Shown: in pieces, positions 9,403 through 18,378 of the stretch
How positions within the stretch are numbered: position 1 is the stretch's first letter
Layout of the letters: each line of letters starts with the position of its first letter
Assembly: GCF_014696825.1 (NCBI RefSeq)
Contig: NZ_JACJQU010000003.1
Span: 248,001-312,000, forward strand
Length of the DNA: 64,000 nucleotides
Source of the DNA: Anabaena sphaerica FACHB-251
GTDB taxonomy: Bacteria; Cyanobacteriota; Cyanobacteriia; Cyanobacteriales; Nostocaceae
Direction: 5' to 3'
Made by a program: the position numbers and the translations under genes
Notes under the pieces: model-generated
Seen by the model: the letters and a program-made list of their open reading frames with translations, nothing else
Databases searched by the model: none
Told to the model about the DNA's origin: nothing

Positions 9403-9775
9403 TATCGAACTTGTAATTATTATCCAAAATCGTTGTTTAGAAACTTGGTTTTTAGGAAATCGCAAAATATATACAAGAAACCCACATGATAATCCCTTGC
9501 TAGAATATACTCGTTATTATGATGTTTCCATAGATTGTCCTGAATTGATGGGACAATATCAAAATTTTAACACTCATGCCCAATTTCATGAGGCGTATTT
9601 AAAAGAACTATTTAGAGCGAAAAATATTAATTACTCTAAAAGAAATCCTGGTGATGTAATTAAGTTATTTTACTTAGAACAACTATTGGACAGGATAGAA
9701 TATGAAAATACTCATCTACCCACTTTCTCTAAATTCATAGAATTTTGTAATATGATTAAATCAAAGTTGTCCTAA
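9395..9775 (+). pseudogene. Fragment of an ATPase-associated partner protein (DUF4276-like?)
   Basis: A 126-codon frame overlaps the end of the broken ATPase. It contains 'IELVIIIQNRCLETWFLGN', 'CPELMGQYQNFNTHAQFHEAYLK' and 'FLEFCN'-like helices, resembling the C-terminal part of small TOPRIM/DUF4276-like proteins encoded after AAA15-type ATPases. An N-terminal glutamate-bearing motif (EGxTE) expected for that family is absent, so the gene has probably lost its 5' part in the deletion that removed the ATPase C-terminus. The family call is tentative; the ATG at 9395 may not be a real start. Confidence 0.5.
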
Positions 9776-9789
9776 TAAGTGATTGTTCA

Positions 9790-10611
9790 ATGAAACGCAA
9801 TTCTAAACTAAAACGCCGCTTCAGAAAAATAACTTTTATTACCATTATTATCTTCCTATTTTTTACCCTAGTTGGTAGCAATGACATCAACTACAATCAA
9901 CCATTACAAAATTCTGCCACAATAAATAACATTAACACAACACCATCTATACCCTTTATTCCCAATCAACAAGTAGATGAAAAACAGCGTTTTTTAGCCA
10001 CTGTTACTCATCAAATATCCAATCTTCCCCAACCTAATACCTATGAATATATCTTACTACGTGCCTATGGAGCAGTATTGATAAATCAACAACCTGGAGT
10101 TATACTACCACCAAAAGTTATTTTAGACAACGAACAAGAAACACAGGAATTCCAGAGTAATATGCGAGTAACTTTAGTAGAAGGTACTACGGAATGTTTC
10201 TTACAAAAAGTAGCAGCAGATGCTTTTAACAAAGCTAGAAATATAGTCAATATTTCTCTAAAATCGGGATATTCTGGTGATTGTACACGCAGTTTTGCTA
10301 CCAACTTAAGATTTTGGCAAAAATACGCTAATAGTCGAACTTTAGAACAGGTACAACAAGGAAAAGAAACAAAAATTCTCGGTGTCGTTGCACCCCCAGG
10401 AACTTCACAACATCTTTGGGGTTTAGCACTTGATTTAAGAGTATCCAATCCTGCACAGAGACAAGCCTTAAATCAAAATGGTTGGTTTCAAACTGTAGAA
10501 AATGATCTTCCTCATTGGACTTATCTCGGTTGGGATGAAGGGAGTTTACCGAAATTTGGTTTAAAGGATAAAACTGTTAGGGGTGTTACCTATTGGTTGA
10601 CACCAATTTAA
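9790..10611 (+). CDS. M15-family (VanY-like) D-Ala-D-Ala carboxypeptidase
   Basis: The 273-residue protein has a basic N-terminus and one signal-anchor helix (about residues 16-30, FITIIIFLFFTLVG). A Thr/Asn/Pro-rich linker and the peptidase domain (about 100-270) follow. The zinc-site signature 'SQHLWGLALDLRV' (SxHxxGxAxD) is followed by 'LPHWTYLGW', which supplies the third ligand. VanY-type enzymes trim peptidoglycan stem peptides in the periplasm. Length and motifs are intact. It begins 15 bases after the pseudogene block but is probably unrelated to it. Confidence 0.88.
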   Translation: MKRNSKLKRRFRKITFITIIIFLFFTLVGSNDINYNQPLQNSATINNINTTPSIPFIPNQQVDEKQRFLATVTHQISNLPQPNTYEYILLRAYGAVLINQQPGVILPPKVILDNEQETQEFQSNMRVTLVEGTTECFLQKVAADAFNKARNIVNISLKSGYSGDCTRSFATNLRFWQKYANSRTLEQVQQGKETKILGVVAPPGTSQHLWGLALDLRVSNPAQRQALNQNGWFQTVENDLPHWTYLGWDEGSLPKFGLKDKTVRGVTYWLTPI

Positions 10612-10652
10612 GAGATTTAAAAGTTAAAAACAAAATATTTCTAGCAATTTAA

Positions 10653-10844
10653 TTACAGTTCTATATAGTAGAATTCTGTAGTTTTAGTAATTTCCTCAAG
10701 TCCTTCTAAGTAGTCTTGAATTACATATTTAATCTTATCTAATGCTTCCTGTTCCGTATCACCTACTGTCCAGCATCCAGGTAAAGCAGGACACCAAATA
10801 GCATAGACTTTATCTATTTTATTCAACTTCACTTGATAACGCAT
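10653..10844 (-). CDS. HicB-like antitoxin, orphan
   Basis: The 63-residue protein has the HicB fold pattern: 'YAIWCPALPGCWTVGDTEQEALDKIKYVIQDYLE' gives the partially degraded RNase-H-like core, with the GC.T.G...EA motif. HicB normally neutralises the HicA mRNA interferase. No HicA-sized gene is visible on either side and there is no C-terminal DNA-binding extension, so this is a solitary member, possibly cross-acting or domesticated. Confidence 0.75.
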   Translation of the reverse strand: MRYQVKLNKIDKVYAIWCPALPGCWTVGDTEQEALDKIKYVIQDYLEGLEEITKTTEFYYIEL

Positions 10845-11146
10845 ATCTCAATTATCGCTAGTAGATGTAATTCTATATTATTAATTAAGGTTAAAAGGAA
10901 TCCCTTGATACTGCACTAGCTGACACTGCTACTAAATCTAGGTAAAAATGTAAAATTAACCGTTATGTATCGTGTGATGATACAAAGTTGCAAATGGAAA
11001 AATTAAGGTAATTATTTTCTGAATTGTGGTAAGAGGTTGAAAATAATGATTTATAAAGAACTAGTTGATAATTAACCAGAAGTGCCACTGTCGATAATAA
11101 TTATTACAATAAAATAGTTATACACCCAAACTTTGGAGTTCTCACA
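10845..11146. other. Gap of about 300 bases, no gene seen
   Basis: AT-rich spacer between the convergent/divergent pair HicB (minus) and the coiled-coil gene (plus). I see no repeats, RNA gene or strong promoter that I can support. Confidence 0.5.
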
Positions 11147-11722
11147 GTGGGTTTATTTGATGATTTAAGCCGGTTTTTAGAAGAGCGTTTAGAAGAATTC
11201 TTGCGAAATAACCCCCAGCTGGAGTTAGAAATGCTGTTAGAACAGCTGCGGGAGCAAGAAGAAGATACACTAAAACTGATTGCAGAGTTACAATTACAGG
11301 AGAAGCGATCGCAAGACGAAATTCTCTCCACCGCGCAAGAAATACAACGTTGGCATATCCGTGTACAAAAAGCAAAAGCCGCTGGTAGAGAAGATTTAGC
11401 CGCTCCAGCGCAAGCAAGGGAAGCCACACTCCTGCGCGAAGGAAATCAAAAATGGGGACAGATGCAGGGTTTAAAGGAACGTATTACCCAATCCCAAGAA
11501 CTACTACACAAAATCCAACAGCGTCGTCAGGAGGTACAAGCCAAAGCAGCAGAAGCTCAAACAGCACGCGCAAAAGCTCAAACCCAGCAGCGTCTAGAAA
11601 CCAATGCTTGGCAAACTCCACCTAGTAGTTATTCTAGCAAGTTTGACGACCTAGAAGAACAGTTTCGCCGTTGGGAAACTCAAGATGAGTTAGAACAAAT
11701 GAAACGGAATCTGGGGAAATAA
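11147..11722 (+). CDS. Coiled-coil protein of the TIGR04376 type (PspA/IM30-like architecture)
   Basis: The 191-residue protein starts at GTG 11147, with a GGAG-like ribosome site at 11136-11139. It starts 'GLFDDLSRFLEERLEEFLRN', then is almost wholly helical and rich in Glu/Gln/Arg with heptad spacing (about residues 15-150). The amphipathic start followed by a long coiled coil recalls PspA/Vipp1-like membrane-associated proteins. In cyanobacteria this matches a conserved family annotated only by TIGR number. The C-terminus (YSSKFDDLEEQFRRWE) repeats the 'DDLE.QFRRWE' element of the family. The molecular role is unknown. Confidence 0.65.
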   Translation: MGLFDDLSRFLEERLEEFLRNNPQLELEMLLEQLREQEEDTLKLIAELQLQEKRSQDEILSTAQEIQRWHIRVQKAKAAGREDLAAPAQAREATLLREGNQKWGQMQGLKERITQSQELLHKIQQRRQEVQAKAAEAQTARAKAQTQQRLETNAWQTPPSSYSSKFDDLEEQFRRWETQDELEQMKRNLGK

Positions 11723-11953
11723 TTCAGCGAAAAGGATGAAATTTAAATGATACAATTTCATCCTTAATCACTCAGGATGCAGAGGGAACAAAATTGAATT
11801 CTTGAAAAATTATTTAATTTATAAATGAGAATGTTATTTTATGATAAATTTTAGTTAGTTAGATGTTTACATCTGCTTTTTCTTTTTCCTTTCCGCAGCT
11901 ATTGAGTATTATTGCTTGAGGATTCCCCAGACGTTTCAAATCATAACTGAGGA

Positions 11954-12532
11954 ATGGAAAATAGTATATTATTGGACATCTTGGCTACCCTGCAAAGGTT
12001 ATTTGTAGGTTATATTCCCGCCGCTGTTTTGGGTATATTCATCGGCTTTGTCATTGGTATCAATGGTATAGTTTATCAGCTATTTACTCGGTTATTCCAA
12101 ATCCCAAATAGCATTCCTTCTATAGCATTTTTACCCATTGCTCTGATTCTATTTAAAGAAAACGAAACCGCAGCTATCTTTGTAGTTTTTATTGGTGTCC
12201 TGTGGGCAATAATTGTGGAAACAGCCACAGGTATCCAACAATTTCGCAAACAGGATAACAATTTTCGCGTCGCTATCCATTATATATTTAAGGCTCTGAG
12301 AATTGGTCTTTGGATAGCCTGGTTTACAGTCATTGCCACAGAAATGCTTGCAGGTTCTAAAGGACTAGGCTTTCTGATATGGAATGGCTATAAAGCCGGT
12401 AATTCCAGATACATAATTGATTCCTTACTCTACATTGCTATTATCGGTGTTTTTCTGGATCAATTGCTAGATTTAACCGGATATATTCTCTCACAAATGC
12501 TTGTAGAGCAAGGTAAATCTTCTAAAAGTTGA
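11954..12532 (+). CDS. Binding-protein-dependent ABC permease, short form, orphan
   Basis: The 192-residue protein has five to six membrane helices and resembles the core of NrtB/SsuC/CmpB-type permeases: 'LATLQRLFVGYIPAAVLGIFIG', 'PSIAFLPIALILF' and 'IATEMLAGSKGLGFLIWNGY'. It is about 80 residues shorter than those proteins. The first helix is missing, and the cytoplasmic EAA loop that docks on the ATPase is compressed (TGIQQFRKQDNNFRVAIHYIFKALRIG, without the EAA...G core). No ATPase or solute-binding gene is adjacent. It may be a decayed permease that remains open, or a specialised subunit. Confidence 0.65.
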   Translation: MENSILLDILATLQRLFVGYIPAAVLGIFIGFVIGINGIVYQLFTRLFQIPNSIPSIAFLPIALILFKENETAAIFVVFIGVLWAIIVETATGIQQFRKQDNNFRVAIHYIFKALRIGLWIAWFTVIATEMLAGSKGLGFLIWNGYKAGNSRYIIDSLLYIAIIGVFLDQLLDLTGYILSQMLVEQGKSSKS

Positions 12533-12545
12533 TTATTAATTATTT

Positions 12546-12758
12546 AGGGTTTGCTGAAAAAGTTATCTGTGAGGATAGGGAACAGGGAACAGGGAACAGG
12601 GAACAGTTTCAAGTGTCTAGTAGAGATAAATTTTCCTCTCCGTCAGATAAAAATGTACAGTTTTGAAGTTCTTTCCCCAAAAAACTTTGCACTTTTAAAA
12701 AATCAAAAAAGCTAAAACTTTTTCCCTGTCATGTTTTGAGATTAATTCAGCAAGCCCT
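12546..12758. mobile_element. MITE-like element, TIR AGGGTTTGCTGAA
   Basis: The 213-bp element is bounded by AGGGTTTGCTGAA (12546-12558) and TTCAGCAAGCCCT (12746-12758), which match at 12 of 13 positions as inverses. ATTT flanks both sides, a possible 4-bp target duplication. A GGGAACA heptamer array lies inside (12577-12606). The right end supplies the TAG stop codon of the minus-strand gene that follows. Confidence 0.7.
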
Positions 12759-14190
12759 ATTTACTCCTGCGAATCGCACCTTGCCACCTCAGAGTTTGTT
12801 GTGCAGAACGTCCACCTAAAGAACGTATTGCTACTAATTCAATCTCAACATTTGTACTAGAACTAAGGGCATCACTCGGTATTTTGAGCTTACCTAAAGC
12901 CAGGATAAAACGATTATATTCACGAGTTATCAATGTAGCGGGAATTTCCCCTTCATAAAAAGTTTGATAGTCAGAAATACCAGAAAAGTTATCCCTTGCC
13001 CGATATTTTACTTTAAACTGAGTATTGATTAAATCAGACCTTCCTGCTAAATCAACTATTTTTAAATTCAGGTCTTGTCCCGCACCAGCAAACTCTGATA
13101 CTGCTAACCGTGTCACATCTTTTTGAGGAATTGCATAGTTAACTGTAAACTCTGTTAATTTATCCTGAATCTTGGCACTACCATCAACCCACATATCTTC
13201 AGGAAAGGCAATTTCTACTTGTTGATTATCATTTAAACTCAGGGTTACATTCTGATCAGCAAAGTTAGCAATAGGCTGTTTTTCTTGCCAAATTAATTTA
13301 AAAGTTCCTTCTAAACGCCGATCAAATTCGCGATATTCATCAGCAATAACAGAACCAGCCGCTAATAAAGAAACTGCGCCTTGACGCTGTAGCCATTTAT
13401 TTTTAGAAAGATTGAATTGTTGATTTATTAATTGAGAAATTGCCACTTTCCGAGTAGGTGCATCATCTACCAATGGTTCTTTACTATTAATAATACTTAA
13501 AGTTCCTAAACGTCCGCGTTGACCATCCCGGCCATTACTCCCATCACTTCCATTCCTCCCGTCATAACACCGATAAACTTTATTAGTACACTTATGATCA
13601 GGAGTACCAGGAGTTCCTTTGCAGGTTTTTACTTCCCAACTCCTGCGAGGACAGTTACAACCAGCGGTTCCTTGACCACCCCGGCCACCACGTCCACCTT
13701 CTCCCCCAATTGCACGGATAAAAATTTTCTTTAAATCTGCCAAATTGCTGTAATAAACTGTGAGAGAACCGCCATTTCCCCCTTCACCACCTTTACCACC
13801 AGCACCACCATTACCACCGTCAGAAGCATTAATATCCCTGTTTTCCTTTTCACTGTAGTCTTTACCACATCTGGGACGAGAAGCGTTTTCTCCATCTTCC
13901 CCATCTTCACCATTTGTACCCGATAGGTCAAGGTTTACTGGTGAACCATCAGCAGAAATAGTCTGGTTTTGTCCACTGCGGCCATCTCTTCCAGCACGGC
14001 CATCACTCCCTCTATCCCCACCCCGGTCATCATATCTTCTGTCTCTATCTCTGTCATAGCGTTCAGCTATTTTATAGTCTCCTTTAGCAGTTTCAGTTGA
14101 ACAAACATCAACAGCAGCAGCAGGTAAAAAGCTATTAAATAAACAAAAACTCAGTAGGAGTGGTAGTTTCCTCCCAAAACCTTTAAACAT
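12757..14190 (-). CDS. Secreted protein with collagen-like Gly-X-X tracts
   Basis: The 477-residue protein has a signal peptide (about 1-27, LPLLLSFCLFNSFLPAAAVD). The low-complexity region (45-240) carries several Gly-rich runs, such as GRAGRDGRSG, NGEDGEDGE, GGNGGAGGKGGEGGNGG, GGRGGRGGQG and GRNGSDGSNGRDGQRG, interspersed with Cys pairs. The C-terminal domain of about 230 residues is strand-rich with no recognised family. The Gly-X-X tracts are short, so a true triple helix is uncertain, but an exported surface or sheath component is likely. Its stop codon lies in the terminal repeat of an adjoining MITE, so the native C-terminus may have been altered slightly. Confidence 0.7.
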   Translation of the reverse strand: MFKGFGRKLPLLLSFCLFNSFLPAAAVDVCSTETAKGDYKIAERYDRDRDRRYDDRGGDRGSDGRAGRDGRSGQNQTISADGSPVNLDLSGTNGEDGEDGENASRPRCGKDYSEKENRDINASDGGNGGAGGKGGEGGNGGSLTVYYSNLADLKKIFIRAIGGEGGRGGRGGQGTAGCNCPRRSWEVKTCKGTPGTPDHKCTNKVYRCYDGRNGSDGSNGRDGQRGRLGTLSIINSKEPLVDDAPTRKVAISQLINQQFNLSKNKWLQRQGAVSLLAAGSVIADEYREFDRRLEGTFKLIWQEKQPIANFADQNVTLSLNDNQQVEIAFPEDMWVDGSAKIQDKLTEFTVNYAIPQKDVTRLAVSEFAGAGQDLNLKIVDLAGRSDLINTQFKVKYRARDNFSGISDYQTFYEGEIPATLITREYNRFILALGKLKIPSDALSSSTNVEIELVAIRSLGGRSAQQTLRWQGAIRRSK

Positions 14191-14269
14191 GGGGATTAAA
14201 CCTAAATCTTTAGTTAATATACAATTTTTGACGCTAATTTTCTGGAATTTGCTCCCTAAATATACTTAA

Positions 14270-14308
14270 GCAAACAAAAAAAGTGGCTCTGTACACAACA
14301 GAACCACT
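14270..14308 (-). terminator. Rho-independent terminator of acsF
   Basis: On the minus strand, a hairpin with an 11-bp stem (AGTGGTTCTGT / ACAGAGCCACT, one mismatch) is followed at once by TTTTTTTGTTTG. It begins about 25 bases after the acsF stop. Confidence 0.88.
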
Positions 14309-14333
14309 CAAGCTTTCATAAAATTAGACTAAA

Positions 14334-15410
14334 TTACCGAGCTTGACCGTGAGCAGCAACCGCATCAATGGGTTTCATCAGGTACAGTCTTAATAATTGC
14401 CAACCATGAGAAACATAAATTGGCAGTTTTTGGAAGAATTGCAGGAATTTGGGAGTATTAGAGTTAGAAATTGCGGTCAATTTTTCGTTATTTTTGACAC
14501 AAACATCTAACCGCTGATAAAACTCTGGATTATCAACATCTAGCATGAGTGGGAAGACTCGTCCTGCTGTTTCGTTGGTCTTCTTAATCACATAAATGTC
14601 ATATTCACGTGCATCCAAGCCAAGGGAAGCGTAGAAATCCTTACGCTGGATGTCGTTGAGATACATGGTCGCAAACACTGACAATAAGAAGAACCGACTC
14701 CATAGTTTAGCCTTCCAATCATTCAGCATTTGGGGCTGCGCTCTCATGATGGCATCAAAGAAGTCACCGTGGCGGTTTTCATCCTGACACCAATTCTCAA
14801 AGAAGCGGAAAATTGGGTAAATCCGGTCTTCAGGATGGGATTCTAAATGACGATAAATGGTGATATAACGCCAATAACCAATTTTCTCAGAGAGATAAGT
14901 CGCGTAGAAGATGAATTTGGGCTTAAAGAAGGTATAACTGCGGCTCTTGGTCAAAAACCCTAAATCTAGAGACAGATCAAAGTCTGACATTGCCTTGTTC
15001 AAAAAGCCAGCATGACGCGCTTCATCCCGTGACATCAGGTTAAAACATTCTGCCAATACAGGGCTTTTATCTTTTAAGCGGCGGCCGAGTTCTTTGTACA
15101 GTAAAAAGCCGGAAAACTCCGCTGTACAGGAACGTTCCAGAAATTCAATGAACAATTGGCGAGTTTCCCCATCAATATGATCCCAGGATTGTTCAAATTC
15201 GGCATCCCGAACAAAGTGATGGCGGTTGTAGTCAACCCGAAATTCTTCGAGGATGGCCATTAACTCGTCTTCGTTGACGGAGATATCCATCCGCGCCATT
15301 TCATCAAAATCTGTTGTGTAAAACCGGGGTGTTAAAAGGGTTTCCCTGGAGGGTACTTTAACCCCAGGACGCATTTCTTCAAAGCCTGGTTTTTTGAGGG
15401 AATCTACCAT
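14334..15410 (-). CDS. acsF: Mg-protoporphyrin IX monomethyl ester oxidative cyclase AcsF
   Basis: The 358-residue protein is the aerobic di-iron cyclase that forms the isocyclic E ring of chlorophyll. The ferritin-like di-iron motifs are visible: '[20 protein letters not shown]' (Glu ligand), '[17 protein letters not shown]' (D/ExxRH) and '[16 protein letters not shown]' (second ExxRH). Length and N-terminus ([29 protein letters not shown], residues 9-37) match cyanobacterial AcsF. It is monocistronic and ends in a strong terminator. Cyanobacteria often carry two copies tuned to oxygen level; which paralogue this is cannot be told here. Confidence 0.97.
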   Translation of the reverse strand: MVDSLKKPGFEEMRPGVKVPSRETLLTPRFYTTDFDEMARMDISVNEDELMAILEEFRVDYNRHHFVRDAEFEQSWDHIDGETRQLFIEFLERSCTAEFSGFLLYKELGRRLKDKSPVLAECFNLMSRDEARHAGFLNKAMSDFDLSLDLGFLTKSRSYTFFKPKFIFYATYLSEKIGYWRYITIYRHLESHPEDRIYPIFRFFENWCQDENRHGDFFDAIMRAQPQMLNDWKAKLWSRFFLLSVFATMYLNDIQRKDFYASLGLDAREYDIYVIKKTNETAGRVFPLMLDVDNPEFYQRLDVCVKNNEKLTAISNSNTPKFLQFFQKLPIYVSHGWQLLRLYLMKPIDAVAAHGQAR

Positions 15411-15738
15411 GTCTTGATTGCCATGAATGTTTTTCTTAATTTTGAGTACACCAGACAGCTAAAGCTTATGCTCTCACAAGGTGCAATTGAGGACAATAAT
15501 TACATTTGTATGAAATCCAGTGTACCAAGGTGTTGGCGGGAAAAAGGCAAAAAAAGGCAAAAAAAACGTTAAGAGTTGCAACAAATCTTTGGTGCTTACG
15601 GAATCACAAGTTGAAAATTGGTAGTCAGCTAAGATTATCAATCCCACACTTAACGTTAAATGTTGAAGTAAGATGGGTACTAATTAGCTTAAATGAAAAA
15701 AAGAAATATATAATATAACACACAGATTACAAAGAATT
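15411..15738. other. Gap of 328 bases, no gene called
   Basis: It lies between the divergent acsF and TM2 genes, so both promoters should be here. It contains AAAAAGGC repeats at about 15540-15565. A 70-codon plus-strand frame (15506-15718) is lysine-rich without any family signal and is not called. Confidence 0.5.
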
Positions 15739-16233
15739 ATGAATACACAAAACAAGCCCACTAAAGACCGTCTTGTTGCTTCTTATATATTGTGTGTCGC
15801 TGGTTTCTTGGGTATTGGCGGCTTGCACCGCTTATACAATGGCAAGATAGGAACTGGTTTATTATGGTTTTGTACTTTCGGGTTATTTTACATAGGCCAG
15901 TTTGTAGATTTATTGCTGATTCCGGGAATGGTGGACGAATATGAACAAAATTTACGCCTAAAAGCAGGTTTATCACCTTTGGGTTTACCACTCAATCAAC
16001 CCGTTGTCAATTCTCAAGTTTACCGCCCCACGGGCAACCAACTAATGGTTCAATTGCTGGAAGCCGCAGAAAGCAAGGGTGGTTATTTAACTGTAACTCA
16101 AGGTGTGAAGGCCACTGGTGCAGGTTTTGCAGAAGTGGAAAAGGTGCTAAAAGAAATGATGAAATCAGGTTATGTGCGAATAGACAACGACCCCATCACT
16201 GGAGCCGTTACCTACCATTTTCATGAGTTGTAG
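15739..16233 (+). CDS. TM2-domain protein with C-terminal winged-helix-like region
   Basis: The 164-residue protein has a TM2 domain at about residues 10-70: two helices around 'GFLGIGGLHRLYNGKIGTGLLW' and 'FGLFYIGQFVDLLLIPGMVDEY'. The conserved G..G.HR.Y.G....G..... and D.. turn are present. Residues 95-160 (LMVQLLEAAESKGGYLTVTQGV...VEKVLKEMMKSGYVRID) read like a small helix-turn-helix/winged-helix module. The combination is common in cyanobacteria; the role is unknown, possibly a membrane-tethered sensor. Confidence 0.85.
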   Translation: MNTQNKPTKDRLVASYILCVAGFLGIGGLHRLYNGKIGTGLLWFCTFGLFYIGQFVDLLLIPGMVDEYEQNLRLKAGLSPLGLPLNQPVVNSQVYRPTGNQLMVQLLEAAESKGGYLTVTQGVKATGAGFAEVEKVLKEMMKSGYVRIDNDPITGAVTYHFHEL

Positions 16234-16270
16234 CAACAAAAGGCACTTGTACGAAACCAATGACCAATTA

Positions 16271-16888
16271 CTAGTTTCTACCCAGCCATTTTTGACCGTT
16301 TAAACGGTAAACTAGGCGCGATACCAGCAAATCAAGGGTAATTTTGCGCTCATCTATTAAGAACGACTCCAGGGTGCTGGGTTTTTTGCCTTCATTACAG
16401 GAAAATCCCTTTTGGCCTTGAATATCTGCATCGGGGAAATAGACATTAAACTGGCGCTGTCCGTTTTGCCAACTGCCAATAATTTGCCAGCATTCTTCGG
16501 CTGAGTTAAAACCAACAAGGGGATACTTCTGCTTGGCAAAAGTCAACTGTACATCTGGAACTCCTTCCTGAGCGATCGCTTTTTGCAAAGCTGGTAAATA
16601 TTCTTGCTGGATAAACTCTTCAAACGGTTTATCTTCCACAGCAGGAGGTTTTTCTTTCTTGGCCGCAGGTTTAGCAGCAGCAGCTGGTTTTTCTTGAGCA
16701 GGTGCAGCAGCATTGGGGTTAACTGCTGGGTTTGCGGCTTTGGGGTCTGGTGTGTTAGCTGTAGGTAGGCTTGACGCTACTGGTTCGTCGCGGCTAGGAG
16801 CGTTTTCTTCAGCAACACTGGGAGCCTGTTGATCAACAGTGCTGGGAGCCACTTCTCCCGCTTGATTATGATTGGTTTCTTCTGCCAT
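16271..16888 (-). CDS. DUF2996 family protein
   Basis: The 205-residue protein has a low-complexity Ala/Pro-rich N-terminus (1-88, with an AAAKPAAKKEKPPA stretch). A conserved C-terminal domain (about 89-205) follows: 'FEEFIQQEYLPALQKAIAQEG', 'CWQIIGSWQNGQRQFNVYFPD' and 'KGFSCNEG...STLESFLIDERKITLDLLVSRLVYRLNGQKWL'. This is the DUF2996 pattern found in cyanobacteria and plastids, with no defined activity. The stop is 37 bases from that of the convergent TM2 gene. Confidence 0.82.
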   Translation of the reverse strand: MAEETNHNQAGEVAPSTVDQQAPSVAEENAPSRDEPVASSLPTANTPDPKAANPAVNPNAAAPAQEKPAAAAKPAAKKEKPPAVEDKPFEEFIQQEYLPALQKAIAQEGVPDVQLTFAKQKYPLVGFNSAEECWQIIGSWQNGQRQFNVYFPDADIQGQKGFSCNEGKKPSTLESFLIDERKITLDLLVSRLVYRLNGQKWLGRN

Positions 16889-17298
16889 TGCTCAGGTCAA
16901 TCCTTTATCTAGCTGTTTGAGCGAGTCGCTCACCTTGGGATAGTCAGTCATTTTCATTTTGACATACCAGCGCCGAGCTATTCGTTTTGAAAATTTTCAC
17001 TTTTACCGAAATTTTACTCAAATAATAAATAATATAGTTACTCCGGCTTGATTACTAAATATACTTGTGTAGGCAGGCAAGAGGCAAAAGGCAAGAGTCT
17101 AATGAGGTTTGTGTGGCTACGCCACGCAAGCTATCAAAAATCAGTTTAATCTGAATCTCGATTTTATAGAAATTTAAGAATAATTAAGCTCAAACATACG
17201 CAGACAACAAGGAATAAATCAGCATTTTTCGGAACTGTTGCATATCTGTTATTATCAATTCTATTCGAGTCAGACAGAAATTATTCTAGGACAGAAAA
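16889..17298. other. Gap of 410 bases with a dispersed repeat
   Basis: No gene is seen. A 35-base unit at 17109-17143 (core GTGGCTACGCCACGCAAGC) recurs inside the element at 43941-44075 (44024-44060). A short AGGCAAAAGGCAAGAG run precedes it. Promoters for the divergent DUF2996 and PfkB genes should lie within. Confidence 0.6.
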
Positions 17299-18288
17299 AT
17301 GGGTAAGAAATATGATGTTTATGGTGTGGGTAATGCCTTGGTAGATATAGAATATGAAGTATCTCCAGAGTTACTAGAAAAGTTAAACATTGAGAAAGGT
17401 GTAATGACACTTCTAGATGAAGAAAGTCAGAATCATATTTTAGAAAATCTCAAAAATCTTCATTGTCATAAGAGTTGTGGAGGTTCAGCAGCAAACACAA
17501 TAGTGGCTATTAGTCAACTAGGAGGAAAAACTTTTTATTCCTGTAAAGTAGCTAATGATGAATTTGGAGACTTTTACATTCAAGATTTACTCACTTGTCA
17601 GGTAGACACAAACTTAGAAAATGGCCATCGCCAATCAGGAATTACAGGTAAATGTTTGGTGTTAGTAACTCCTGATGCTGATCGTACCATGAATACATTT
17701 TTGGGAATTACTGGAGAATTTTCTCCTCAAGAATTAGTACCAGAAGCGATCGCAGATTCAGAATATTTATATCTCGAAGGCTATTTAGTCACATCTCCCA
17801 CCGGAAAAGAAGCAGCCATCAAAGCTAGAGAAATAGCTCAAAATACGGGAGTAAAAACCACCATGTCTCTGTCTGATTACAACATGGTGAAATTTTTTAA
17901 AGATGGTTTATTAGACATGATCGGAACTGGCTTAGATTTCATTTTTGCTAACGAAAGTGAAGCATTAGGTCTAGCAGAAACAGAAGATTTTCAGGTAGCT
18001 GTAGACAAATTAAAAATTCTGAGTAATAGATTTGCTATTACTCGCGGTTCCAAGGGTTCTGTAGTATTTGACGGTGAAAAATTAATTGAAATTGCTGCAC
18101 CTCAAGTCAAAGCTGTAGATACAGTGGGTGCAGGAGATATGTATGCAGGAGCTTTCCTTTATGGAATTACCCACGGTATGAGCTATGAAGCAGCCGGAAA
18201 ATTAGCATCCACCGCAGCTTCTAAGGTTGTTACATCCTACGGTCCAAGATTAAAAACTGAAGAGTTAAAGGCATTACTTACAGCTTAG
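17299..18288 (+). CDS. PfkB-family kinase, probably adenosine kinase
   Basis: The 329-residue ribokinase-fold protein has 'YGVGNALVDIEYEV' at the start and the substrate loop 'KSCGGSAANTIVAISQLGG' near residue 60. The ATP/anion-hole signature 'AVDTVGAGDMYAGAFLYGI' lies near residue 272; its GAGD aspartate is the catalytic base. Cyanobacterial orthologues are usually annotated adenosine kinase or PfkB sugar kinase. The substrate is not determinable by eye. Confidence 0.88.
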   Translation: MGKKYDVYGVGNALVDIEYEVSPELLEKLNIEKGVMTLLDEESQNHILENLKNLHCHKSCGGSAANTIVAISQLGGKTFYSCKVANDEFGDFYIQDLLTCQVDTNLENGHRQSGITGKCLVLVTPDADRTMNTFLGITGEFSPQELVPEAIADSEYLYLEGYLVTSPTGKEAAIKAREIAQNTGVKTTMSLSDYNMVKFFKDGLLDMIGTGLDFIFANESEALGLAETEDFQVAVDKLKILSNRFAITRGSKGSVVFDGEKLIEIAAPQVKAVDTVGAGDMYAGAFLYGITHGMSYEAAGKLASTAASKVVTSYGPRLKTEELKALLTA

Positions 18289-18378
18289 TAGAAAACAAGA
18301 GGATGGGGAAATTTAATGTTGGATCGCTTCTTTCCAGATCCTAATCTCCCTCTCCCCTTGCTGTTTTAATGATTAGTC

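Noticed and set aside
15506-15718. 70-codon plus-strand frame between acsF and the TM2 gene
   Set aside because: Lys-rich composition arising from AAAAAGGC repeats; no recognisable domain; it occupies the divergent promoter region.
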